Source: Stenotrophomonas sp.
Lineage (GTDB): Bacteria; Pseudomonadota; Gammaproteobacteria; Xanthomonadales; Xanthomonadaceae
Length of the DNA stretch: 5,095 bases
Assembly: GCA_003484865.1 (NCBI GenBank)
Contig: DMZT01000238.1
Location: forward strand, 1,572 to 6,666
Direction of reading: 5' to 3'
The position numbers and the translations under genes were made by a program. Every line of letters starts with the position of its first letter. Positions within the stretch are counted from its first letter, which is position 1. Under the pieces are notes generated by a model. The model saw only the letters and a program-made list of their open reading frames with translations. It was not told where the DNA came from and did no database searches. This document shows positions 1 to 5,095 of this stretch, one piece after another.

Positions 1-720
1 CAGCAGCGCCAACTGGACAATGTCGGCCGGCTGACCCGCGGCCTGGCCCATGAATTCAACAACCTGCTGACCACCATCGGCAACGCCCTGGACCTGATCG
101 CCCTGCGCCCCGGCGCCGACGGGCGCACCCAGGCGCTGGTGGACCTGGCCCATGCCGCCGCCGACCGCGGCTCGCTGCTGACCCGCCAACTACTGGCGTT
201 CTCCGCTGATCAGACGCTGGTGCGCGAGCCGGTCCTGGTGCAGGATTTCCTGCTCGATGCCCTGCCCGTACTGCGCCGCGCCTGCCCGGCGGGCATCGAG
301 GTGCAGCTGGATCTGACCTCGGATCTGCCCCCGATCGTCACCGATGGCGTACAGTTGCACAGCGCCGTGTTGAATCTGGTGCTCAATAGTGGCGAAGCGA
401 TGCCCCAAGGCGGCACGGTCACGATCACGGCCGAGGTCGAACAGCGGCTGGCGCCGGATCTGTCCCAGCCCATGCGCCGCCACTATGTCGCCATCGCGGT
501 GACCGATCAGGGCAATGGCATGCCCCCGGACATCGCCGAGCGCGCCAGCGAGCCGTTCTTCACCACCAAGGAAATCGGCAAAGGCAGCGGACTGGGGCTG
601 AGCCAGGTGTTCGGCTTCGTTTCCCAGTGCGACGGCTTCGTCGACGTACAAACCGCCCCCGGACGCGGGACCACCGTCCGTCTGTTGTTACCTGTCATTG
701 AGGAAGTCGAGCATGTCTGA
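1..720 (+). CDS. Sensor histidine kinase, C-terminal part (5' end outside window)
   Basis: The frame is open from base 1 to the TGA at 718-720, giving 239 residues of a longer protein. The dimerisation and phosphoacceptor helix carries an H-box reading LAHEFNNLL, with the phosphorylated histidine at residue 17 of the visible part. The ATP-binding domain is complete: an N-box with N125 and N129, a G1 box DxGxG at 169-173, an F-box around EPFF at 184-187, and a G2 box GKGSGLGL at 193-200. By family knowledge it autophosphorylates and passes phosphate to a receiver. The H-box style is that of PAS-linked and hybrid kinases, so an N-terminal sensor (PAS, GAF or membrane) is expected upstream but cannot be seen. 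No receiver is fused to its C-terminus. Instead the next gene, overlapping by 8 bases, encodes one, so the two are almost certainly co-translated partners. The signal sensed is unknown. Confidence 0.95.
   Translation, partial: QQRQLDNVGRLTRGLAHEFNNLLTTIGNALDLIALRPGADGRTQALVDLAHAAADRGSLLTRQLLAFSADQTLVREPVLVQDFLLDALPVLRRACPAGIEVQLDLTSDLPPIVTDGVQLHSAVLNLVLNSGEAMPQGGTVTITAEVEQRLAPDLSQPMRRHYVAIAVTDQGNGMPPDIAERASEPFFTTKEIGKGSGLGLSQVFGFVSQCDGFVDVQTAPGRGTTVRLLLPVIEEVEHV
700..706 (+). promoter_or_regulatory. Ribosome binding site of the response regulator
   Basis: GAGGAAG lies within the last codons of the kinase gene, 6 bases before ATG 713. It decides the start of the receiver gene against the TTG at 698 and supports the overlap being natural rather than a sequencing frameshift. 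Confidence 0.75.
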
Positions 721-1081
721 GCCCCTACGCGTATTGATGGTCGAAGACCAGCAGGACCTGCGTGAACTGATCGGCCAGGCGCTGCAGGACTTCGGCATTG
801 AAATCCACACCGCCGACGACGGCCCGGCCGCGCTGCGGCTGATGCAGGACCCGGGCGGTTTCGATGTGGTGTTCAGCGATATCAGCATGCCCAACGGCAT
901 GAGTGGGGTTGAGTTGAGCGAGCATGTGGCCGATGTGCTACCCAATGCGCGCATCATCCTGGCCTCCGGTTACGCCCGCTCGCAGCTGCCGCCGCTGCCC
1001 GAACATGTCGAATTCCTGCCCAAACCGTATCGTCTGCGCCAGCTGGTGACGTTGCTGCAGTCACCGGTCGCGCCCTGCTGA
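713..1081 (+). CDS. Single-domain response regulator (receiver only)
   Basis: This 122-residue protein is a lone receiver (REC) domain. The acidic pocket is E11-D12, the phosphoacceptor is D56 in FSDISMP, the switch serine is S85 in LASGY, and the conserved lysine is K104 in FLPKPY. All active-site positions are present. The C-terminus stops about 17 residues after the Lys-Pro, so there is no DNA-binding or enzymatic output. I chose ATG 713 over a TTG at 698 because a Shine-Dalgarno sequence GAGGAAG (700-706) sits 6 bases before it and the REC fold starts directly after it. The start lies inside the end of the kinase gene in a different frame, which suggests translational coupling. The wording (VVFSDISMP, LASGYAR, FLPKPYRLRQLV) closely resembles C-terminal receivers of hybrid kinases. 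It probably receives phosphate from the upstream kinase; the downstream target is unknown. Confidence 0.95.
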   Translation: MSEPLRVLMVEDQQDLRELIGQALQDFGIEIHTADDGPAALRLMQDPGGFDVVFSDISMPNGMSGVELSEHVADVLPNARIILASGYARSQLPPLPEHVEFLPKPYRLRQLVTLLQSPVAPC

Positions 1082-1191
1082 GCGAGCGCACTGCCGCCAG
1101 CGTGAACGCTTCATCCGCGCCGCTCGTGCTTCACATCGGTTCTGCATTCCACTGGGGATAGTAGTGGTGTAGTCGGAACAGGGTGCGGTAG

Positions 1192-2976
1192 ATGCTGGAC
1201 AGAAGTGATGATGTAGATCGGATGGCGTTGATCGAAGCGCTCAACGTGATGGACCCTGCGTTGGGTACTGCGCTGGACCCGATCACCGAACTGGCGGCGT
1301 TTACCTTCGGCGTTCCAATTGCGCTGGTGTCCATCTTCGATGCCGAGCACCAGCACATCATCTCGCGCGTCGGGCTGACGCTCACCCGCAACGAACGGCA
1401 CGCATCGATCTGCGCATGGGCGTTGGGCGCCAGCGCCGTGCTGCAGGTGACGGACCTGCGCCTGGATGCGCGTTTTGCCGACAATGCCCTGGTGACCGGC
1501 CCGCAGCAGCTGCGCTTCTACGCTGGTGCCCCGCTGATCACCAAGGCCGGCATCGCACTCGGCACGCTGTGCATCATGGGCCGTGAGCCCCGTCAGTTGT
1601 CGGCCGAAGAACAGCTGCAGCTGCAGACGCTGTCACGGGTGGTGGTCGCGCAGATGGAGCTGAAGATGTCGCTGGGCCGGCGCGAGCAGATCAGCGGCCT
1701 GCCCAACCGGCAGCAGTTCCAGGCCGACCTCAATGCCCTGTCCCGCCGTGGCCAGTCGCATGCATTCACCGCAGTGCTGCTGGATGTATTCGATCTGCAA
1801 AGTGCCAACGAGGCCGGCCAGGCGCTGGGCATGAAGCCGGTGGAAACCTTGCTGCGCCAAGCGGCGCTGCGGGTGCAGGACGTGCTGCGCGATATCGCAC
1901 AGGTCTATCACGTGGGCGTGACCCGCTTCGCCTTCCTGCTGCCGGACCACTCGCACCACCAGACCGAGGCACTGCTTGAGCGCCTGCGCATCCGTATGCG
2001 CCGGCCGCTGATGGCCGGCCGCATTCCGATGTCGCCGCAGTTCCACGCCGGTGTATGCGACTTCCGCCCCGTCCCGGGCCAGACCGCGGATCTGGTCCGC
2101 AAATGCCTGGTCGCCATGCACCACGCGATCCAGACCGATGCCTGCCTGTGCTGGTACTCGCAGGAACGCGACGATGCCCTTCGCCGGCGTTACCGCTTGG
2201 CCTCCGACGCCGGGCGCGGGCTGGCCCAGCACCAGTTCAGCCTGGTGTACCAACCACGCTTCGATCTGCGCGACGGGTTGCCGGTATCGGCCGAGGCACT
2301 GCTGCGCTGGACCCACCCGATGCTGGGTCCGATCAGCCCCGGCGAATTCATCCCGGTGCTCGAGCGCACCGCGCTGATGCCGGCGATCAGCCGCTGGGTC
2401 ATCGATCACGCCCTGGCCCAGGCCGCGCAATGGCAGGAGCGCGTGCCCGGCTTCAGTCTCTCCATCAATCTTTCGCCACGCGACTTCGATGATCAGTGTG
2501 TATGGAGCGTCCTGTCGGAGCGACTGCACGCGTACGGTCTCGCCCCCGGCGTGATCGAAATCGAAATCACCGAAGGCCAATGGCTCAACCATCATCCTGC
2601 GGCGTTGCCGCAGTTGCGCGACATGGCGGCTGCCGGCGTGCGCATCGCGATTGACGACTTCGGCAGCGGCTACAGCAATTTCGGTTACCTCAGCGAGGTG
2701 CCGATCAGCCACATCAAGATCGACCAGACGCTGGTCACCGGGCTGGCGCGCTCGCGCACCGCGCGGCTCAAGGTGGAGGCCATCATCAAGCTCGCGCGGC
2801 AGCTCGGGTATCGCACGGTAGCCGAAGGCGTGGAGAACGAAGCCGAGCTCTCGCTGTTGCGGCTGTGGGGCTGCGACGAGGCACAGGGCTATCACCTCGC
2901 GCGGCCCATGCACCCTGACGCGGTGCTGCAGCTGGTCAGTGCCTGCCGCGCCGGTCCGTTGCCGGATGCCGGCTGA
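1192..2976 (+). CDS. GAF-GGDEF(degenerate)-EAL cyclic-di-GMP phosphodiesterase
   Basis: A 594-residue cytoplasmic protein; no membrane segment is evident. Residues ~15-155 are a GAF sensor domain (FYAGAPL and GTLCIM motifs, cysteines C74 and C127). Residues ~165-325 are a GGDEF-type domain with the GLPNR entry motif (169-173), but the active-site motif reads GVTRF (242-246) and the I-site keeps R233 while the usual aspartate is A236. It is therefore unlikely to make c-di-GMP. Residues ~340-585 are an EAL domain with a full catalytic set: E368 (EAL), N426, E458 and E461, D488-D489 in loop 6 (DDFGSGYS), K509, E545 and Q565. The spacing between these matches RocR as I recall it. Expected reaction: hydrolysis of c-di-GMP to pGpG, tuned by the GAF ligand. 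ATG 1192 directly follows an in-frame TAG, so no earlier start exists; a weak AGGG (1180-1183) lies 8 bases upstream. The gene is 110 bases after the receiver gene on the same strand and may share its transcript. Confidence 0.95.
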   Translation: MLDRSDDVDRMALIEALNVMDPALGTALDPITELAAFTFGVPIALVSIFDAEHQHIISRVGLTLTRNERHASICAWALGASAVLQVTDLRLDARFADNALVTGPQQLRFYAGAPLITKAGIALGTLCIMGREPRQLSAEEQLQLQTLSRVVVAQMELKMSLGRREQISGLPNRQQFQADLNALSRRGQSHAFTAVLLDVFDLQSANEAGQALGMKPVETLLRQAALRVQDVLRDIAQVYHVGVTRFAFLLPDHSHHQTEALLERLRIRMRRPLMAGRIPMSPQFHAGVCDFRPVPGQTADLVRKCLVAMHHAIQTDACLCWYSQERDDALRRRYRLASDAGRGLAQHQFSLVYQPRFDLRDGLPVSAEALLRWTHPMLGPISPGEFIPVLERTALMPAISRWVIDHALAQAAQWQERVPGFSLSINLSPRDFDDQCVWSVLSERLHAYGLAPGVIEIEITEGQWLNHHPAALPQLRDMAAAGVRIAIDDFGSGYSNFGYLSEVPISHIKIDQTLVTGLARSRTARLKVEAIIKLARQLGYRTVAEGVENEAELSLLRLWGCDEAQGYHLARPMHPDAVLQLVSACRAGPLPDAG

Positions 2977-2982
2977 GACCCC

Positions 2983-3011
2983 GCGACGCCATCGGCAGCC
3001 CGGGCGATAAT
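2983..3011 (+). promoter_or_regulatory. Candidate sigma-70-type promoter for the DUF1653 gene
   Basis: A -10-like GATAAT (3006-3011, 5 of 6 to TATAAT) is preceded at a 17-base spacing by GCGACG (2983-2988), which matches only the GAC core of TTGACA. Transcription would start near 3018, giving a leader of about 23 bases. This is pattern matching in a GC-rich gap and has not been tested. Confidence 0.4.
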
Positions 3012-3040
3012 GGCCAGCCCGCCTGCCTCGCTGCCAGACC

Positions 3041-3280
3041 ATGACCGATCTCACCCCGCTGCCCGCCCTGCCGCTCGGCCATTACCGCCATTTCAAAGGC
3101 GGCAACTACGAAGTGATCGGCGTTGTCCGCCACAGCGAAACGCTGGCGCCGATGGTGCTGTACCGGCCGCTGGATTCGGAGATCGGGCTGTGGGTGCGTC
3201 CGTTCGAGATGTTCGTCGCGCAGGTGGAGGTGGACGGGCAGTGGCGTGCGCGTTTTGCGCGGGTCGAGGTAGACGGCTGA
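3041..3280 (+). CDS. DUF1653 domain-containing small protein
   Basis: A 79-residue protein. The core from about residue 13 to 75 matches the DUF1653 pattern as I know it: GHYRHFKGGNYEVIGVVRHSET, then the VLYRPL and GLWVRPFEMF motifs, then an acidic VEVDG stretch leading into RFARV. The family is short, probably all-beta, cytoplasmic and of unknown biochemical function; usual members are of similar length, so this one looks complete. There is no signal peptide or membrane segment. The start at ATG 3041 is the first that gives the whole domain. No clear Shine-Dalgarno sequence precedes it, which fits a short leader from the GATAAT-containing promoter. It follows the phosphodiesterase by 64 bases on the same strand, so read-through is possible, but no functional link is evident. 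Confidence 0.88.
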   Translation: MTDLTPLPALPLGHYRHFKGGNYEVIGVVRHSETLAPMVLYRPLDSEIGLWVRPFEMFVAQVEVDGQWRARFARVEVDG

Positions 3281-3294
3281 GGGGACAAAGACCT

Positions 3295-3316
3295 GCGCAG
3301 CGCTGCCCAGCGGCGC
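3295..3316. terminator. Possible hairpin between convergent genes
   Basis: The 38-base gap between the convergent DUF1653 and GAF genes holds GCGC (3295-3298) paired with 3313-3316 and CGCT (3301-3304) paired with AGCG (3309-3312). There is an AG bulge and a GCCC loop. An alternative is the 10-base palindrome GCAGCGCTGC at 3297-3306. The position suits a terminator serving both strands, but neither side has a proper T-run; the minus side offers only TCTTTGT. It may be simple GC-rich self-complementarity. Confidence 0.3.
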
Positions 3317-3318
3317 GA

Positions 3319-4314
3319 TCAGCCCAGGACCGCCCCTCGCGCGTCCACCAGCTCACGCAACCGCGCAGTCACCATGCGGAACTGCTCCGGGAGCATCGCC
3401 GCCTCCAGTGCGTCGACCTGACCGGACAGCACCGACAGTGCATCGCTCATGCTGGCCACCTTCTGGCCCGCCTCGGCGGATGCCTCCGGCACCTCCAGCT
3501 GCGCGCCGATGACGCCGGCCAGGATCTCGAATGCCTTCACCGTGGCGGCATCGAGCCTGGAGGGATTCGGATCCAGCGCGCACAAGGTGCCGTGGAACCC
3601 GCCATCGCGGCGGAACATCGGAACCGAGATGTAACTCTCGAACCCGTACAACGCCGGCGTGGGGTGGCTGGAAAATACCGGGTGGGTGCTGGCCTGATCG
3701 AACTGCACCAGATGGCGATGCTCACGGATTTCATCGCAGATGGTGGTTTCCAGCACCAGGTCTTCGCCCGGCCGCAGACCAAAATCGAGGCCGTCATGGA
3801 CGGCGCACGCCGTCCATCGATCCGCCGTGACGCGTGCCACGGCGACGAAACGCATGCCGGTCATCGCACTGGCCAGTTCCAGCATGCCCGGCACGGCAGG
3901 CATCGCCAGCAACGCCGCGACATCGTCCAGACGTGGATCCGCCGAGATCGCAGGATCCGCCAAGGGCGCCGCGCCGGGACCGTCGTCGTCGAGCGGGTTC
4001 TCCATCGCGGCCAAGCGGCGATCCAGCACCTTCGCGTTGATCTCGTTGAAGAGACCGCGCACCGACGCGGACAACGCGCGCGGGTCCTTGATGGCGCCCA
4101 CGAAATGGATGCCCTGCCCGACCAGCCGGATCTGCTCGACGCCGTGATCCAGGCGCAGCGATGGCCACGCCAGACGGTGCAGGAAGCGCATCCAGTCACT
4201 GGGGGGCGTGCCATCCACAAGCGCGGTGACGATCACGCGTGACGCGCCAGCCCCATCCTGCAGACCGGGCAGATCAAAGCCGATGAGCGCTGGAAAGCCC
4301 GTACTGATAGACAT
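3319..4314 (-). CDS. Stand-alone GAF domain protein with unassigned N-terminal domain
   Basis: A 331-residue protein without signal peptide or membrane segment. Residues 1-100 form a domain I cannot assign, with an alternating beta/alpha look (VIVTALVDG, PPSDWMRFLHRL, QIRLVGQGIHFVG, then a helix to FNEINAKVLDRRL). A loose acidic Gly/Pro/Ala linker follows (~105-127). Residues ~128-275 are a GAF domain; its signature runs from TTICDEI (190-196) through HPVF (211-214) and SYISVPM (227-233) to GTLCALDPNP (242-251). Cysteines C193 and C245 sit at positions often conserved in this GAF type. Residues ~278-325 are helical with coiled-coil potential, suiting dimerisation. No kinase, cyclase or DNA-binding output is present. 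ATG 4314 is chosen because AGGGG lies 5 bases upstream; an extension to 4380 adds 22 residues unlike the family. Likely a small-molecule or redox sensor acting through a partner; ligand and partner are unknown. Confidence 0.85.
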   Translation of the reverse strand: MSISTGFPALIGFDLPGLQDGAGASRVIVTALVDGTPPSDWMRFLHRLAWPSLRLDHGVEQIRLVGQGIHFVGAIKDPRALSASVRGLFNEINAKVLDRRLAAMENPLDDDGPGAAPLADPAISADPRLDDVAALLAMPAVPGMLELASAMTGMRFVAVARVTADRWTACAVHDGLDFGLRPGEDLVLETTICDEIREHRHLVQFDQASTHPVFSSHPTPALYGFESYISVPMFRRDGGFHGTLCALDPNPSRLDAATVKAFEILAGVIGAQLEVPEASAEAGQKVASMSDALSVLSGQVDALEAAMLPEQFRMVTARLRELVDARGAVLG

Positions 4315-4319
4315 CACAA

Positions 4320-4324
4320 CCCCT
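4320..4324 (-). promoter_or_regulatory. Ribosome binding site of the minus-strand GAF gene
   Basis: On the minus strand AGGGG is followed by TTGTG and then ATG at 4314. The 5-base spacing supports this start over the longer frame beginning at 4380. Confidence 0.6.
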
Positions 4325-4462
4325 ATGGCCACATGGCGCAGCCATCGACAGGTGGTGGCTTTGAAGGCAAATTGTCGCACGAATGAGCGAGACTGGCCTT
4401 GACCGAAGCCGCCCGAACGGTGCAGCGGCCATCATGCGCGCACGGGCATCTCTGCCACTGAC

Positions 4463-4468
4463 AAAGGA
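4463..4468 (+). promoter_or_regulatory. Ribosome binding site that decides the start of the small membrane protein
   Basis: AAAGGA abuts an ATG at 4469, leaving no spacer, but stands 6 bases before a second in-frame ATG at 4475. The second spacing is normal, so translation most likely begins at 4475. Confidence 0.7.
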
Positions 4469-4474
4469 ATGCAC

Positions 4475-4693
4475 ATGCTGGACGGTTTCTCGCTGTTGAT
4501 TGGCCTCGGCTGGGCGCTGTTCGGGCTGCTGTGGATCTTCGTTCCCTTCGCCATCTTCGGCATCAAGGGGCTGCTGCGGGAGATCCTGGCCGAACAGAAG
4601 CGGACCAACGAGATTCTCAGCCGTGCGCATGGGGTCAGCCCCCGGCTGGACACGCCGGAGGGACTGCCGTTCAGGCCCGAGCGCTATCCGTGA
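4475..4693 (+). CDS. Small single-pass inner membrane protein, unknown function
   Basis: A 72-residue protein that I do not recognise with certainty. Residues ~5-30 form one strongly hydrophobic helix rich in Leu, Phe, Trp and Gly (LLIGLGWALFGLLW, then IFVPFAIFGI). It is followed by an amphipathic charged helix (residues ~31-52, KGLLREILAEQKRTNEILSRAH) and a Pro/Arg-rich tail to residue 72. The positive charges directly after the membrane helix suggest the C-terminus is cytoplasmic. The layout of a short N-terminus, one membrane helix and a charged helix recalls small proteins such as YebO of enterobacteria, but that is only a similarity of shape. The clear AAAGGA ribosome site and the membrane pattern argue for a real gene. 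It is divergent from the GAF gene with 160 bases between the two starts; no convincing promoter was found there. It could act as a small membrane adaptor, but its role cannot be read from the sequence. Confidence 0.75.
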   Translation: MLDGFSLLIGLGWALFGLLWIFVPFAIFGIKGLLREILAEQKRTNEILSRAHGVSPRLDTPEGLPFRPERYP

Positions 4694-4704
4694 AGACTCG
4701 ACAA

Positions 4705-4733
4705 CAGCCCATCAGGACGGGCGTCCCGGGCTG
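4705..4733 (+). terminator. Possible stem-loop after the small membrane protein gene
   Basis: Twelve bases (4694-4704 plus the stem start) after the stop codon, CAGCCC (4705-4710) can pair with GGGCTG (4728-4733). Inside it GGAC (4715-4718) pairs with GTCC (4723-4726) around a GGGC loop. This gives a two-tier hairpin. No T-run follows (ACCCGG), so it is at best a weak or factor-dependent terminator, or a 3'-end protecting structure. Confidence 0.35.
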
Positions 4734-4794
4734 ACCCGGATGCCCTTGCCGCAGGTGCGCAGTGTCCCGCGGATCCAGCGTTCTACCCAAGGGC

Positions 4795-4824
4795 CTGATT
4801 AATGTTGCGCCGCAGCAGTACAAT
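4795..4824 (+). promoter_or_regulatory. Candidate sigma-70-type promoter for the MFS transporter gene
   Basis: TACAAT (4819-4824) differs from the consensus -10 by one base. CTGATT (4795-4800) lies 18 bases upstream as a poor -35 (3 of 6). Transcription would begin near 4831, about 26 bases before the ATG at 4857. The local AT-richness of CTGATTAATG stands out in this GC-rich region and may also hold a regulator site. Confidence 0.4.
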
Positions 4825-4856
4825 GCCGCGCTCCCCCGATCGACGCCGCCGCCTGC

Positions 4857-5095
4857 ATGAGCTCCTCCTCCGTCCCTCTGGCCGCCCGGCTCTCGCCGCG
4901 CGAGCGCACTCTGATTCTGCTGGCCTTGTCGCTGGGCGGCTTCGCCATCGGCACCAGCGAGTTCGCCAGCATGGGGCTGATGCTTGAGATCAGCCGTGGT
5001 CTGTCCATCAGCGAAACACAGGTCGGCCACCTGATCAGTGCCTACGCCGTCGGCGTGGTGGTCGGCGCACCAGTACTGGCCTTTGCCGGTGCCGT
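4857..5095 (+). CDS. MFS transporter, DHA1-type drug/sugar efflux family, N-terminal part
   Basis: The frame runs open from ATG 4857 off the end of the window (79 codons plus two bases); a full member would be around 390-400 residues. Residues 1-17 are a polar, arginine-containing cytoplasmic tail. Residues ~18-42 form the first membrane helix, carrying the GFAIGTSEF motif and then MGLML. A short loop with SISETQVGHLI leads into the second helix (~58-79), which has AYAVGVVVGAPVLA. This pattern (GTSEF/GTTEF, Met-Gly-Leu, ISAYAxGVxxGAP) is typical of proton-driven DHA1 exporters related to E. coli YdhP, YdeA and AraJ. The substrate cannot be inferred from this fragment, and the post-helix-2 motif A lies outside the window. 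No Shine-Dalgarno sequence is seen before the ATG. No earlier in-frame ATG occurs nearby, and the start fits the hydrophobic profile. A candidate promoter lies directly upstream, so the gene probably has its own transcript. Confidence 0.9.
   Translation, partial: MSSSSVPLAARLSPRERTLILLALSLGGFAIGTSEFASMGLMLEISRGLSISETQVGHLISAYAVGVVVGAPVLAFAGA

Noticed and set aside
190..651. A 153-codon minus-strand frame opposite the kinase.
   Set aside because: The plus strand shows H, N, G1, F and G2 boxes of a histidine kinase; the minus frame has no motif and no ribosome site.
698..712. TTG start adding five residues to the response regulator.
   Set aside because: The ribosome site GAGGAAG lies inside this extension, and the receiver fold begins right after ATG 713.
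1130..1162. TTCACA and GATAGT as a promoter in front of the phosphodiesterase gene.
   Set aside because: The spacer is 21 bases, too long for a normal promoter, and the -10 match is only 4 of 6.
1633..3054. A 473-codon open frame on the minus strand opposite the phosphodiesterase.
   Set aside because: Long antisense frames are common in GC-rich DNA. The protein has no recognisable motif, while the plus strand has all EAL catalytic residues at the right spacing.
3010..4242. A 410-codon open frame on the plus strand opposite the GAF gene.
   Set aside because: It overlaps both the DUF1653 gene and the minus-strand GAF gene. Its protein is Arg/His/Gln-rich low-order sequence without domain motifs, typical of the antisense shadow of a GC-rich gene. 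The minus strand encodes a recognisable GAF domain.
4315..4380. N-terminal extension of the minus-strand GAF protein by 22 residues.
   Set aside because: The extension includes the AGGGG ribosome site of ATG 4314 and encodes a Cys/Arg-rich stretch unlike the rest of the protein.
4399..4435. TTGACC (5 of 6 to a -35 box) upstream of the small membrane protein gene.
   Set aside because: No -10-like box occurs at 16-18 bases; the nearest candidate, CATCAT, is 25 bases away.

Overview
The window is ordinary chromosomal DNA of high GC content. It carries a compact signalling cluster followed by small housekeeping-type genes. Codon use, protein style and neighbourhood suggest a gammaproteobacterium of the Xanthomonadaceae, most likely Stenotrophomonas or a close relative. 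That is an inference from sequence style, not a database match. I see no insertion sequence, CRISPR array, tRNA, rRNA or phage gene.

Layout. Bases 1-720 are the 3' part of a sensor histidine kinase gene (H-box plus a complete ATPase domain). It overlaps by 8 bases a gene for a 122-residue single-domain response regulator (713-1081). After a 110-base gap comes a 594-residue GAF-GGDEF-EAL protein (1192-2976). Its EAL half keeps every catalytic residue of a cyclic-di-GMP phosphodiesterase, while its GGDEF half is degenerate. A 79-residue DUF1653 protein follows (3041-3280). A convergent minus-strand gene (4314-3319) encodes a stand-alone GAF protein with an unassigned N-terminal domain and a helical C-terminus. 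Divergent from it, a 72-residue single-pass membrane protein lies at 4475-4693. The window ends inside a major facilitator superfamily (MFS) transporter gene that starts at 4857.

How they may work together. The kinase and the detached receiver form an obvious phosphotransfer pair with no output domain of their own. The phosphodiesterase next door is the only clear output enzyme, so the first three genes may link a sensed signal to cyclic-di-GMP turnover. That link rests on gene order alone. The convergent GAF gene may be a further small-molecule or redox sensor, but nothing ties it firmly to the others. The DUF1653, membrane and transporter genes look like independent units. Two of them have plausible sigma-70-like promoters and no clear Shine-Dalgarno sequence.

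I did not find a clearly new system. The best leads are the doubly degenerate GGDEF domain (active site and I-site) joined to an intact EAL domain, the kinase/receiver arrangement that looks like a split hybrid kinase, and the unassigned N-terminal domain of the GAF protein.
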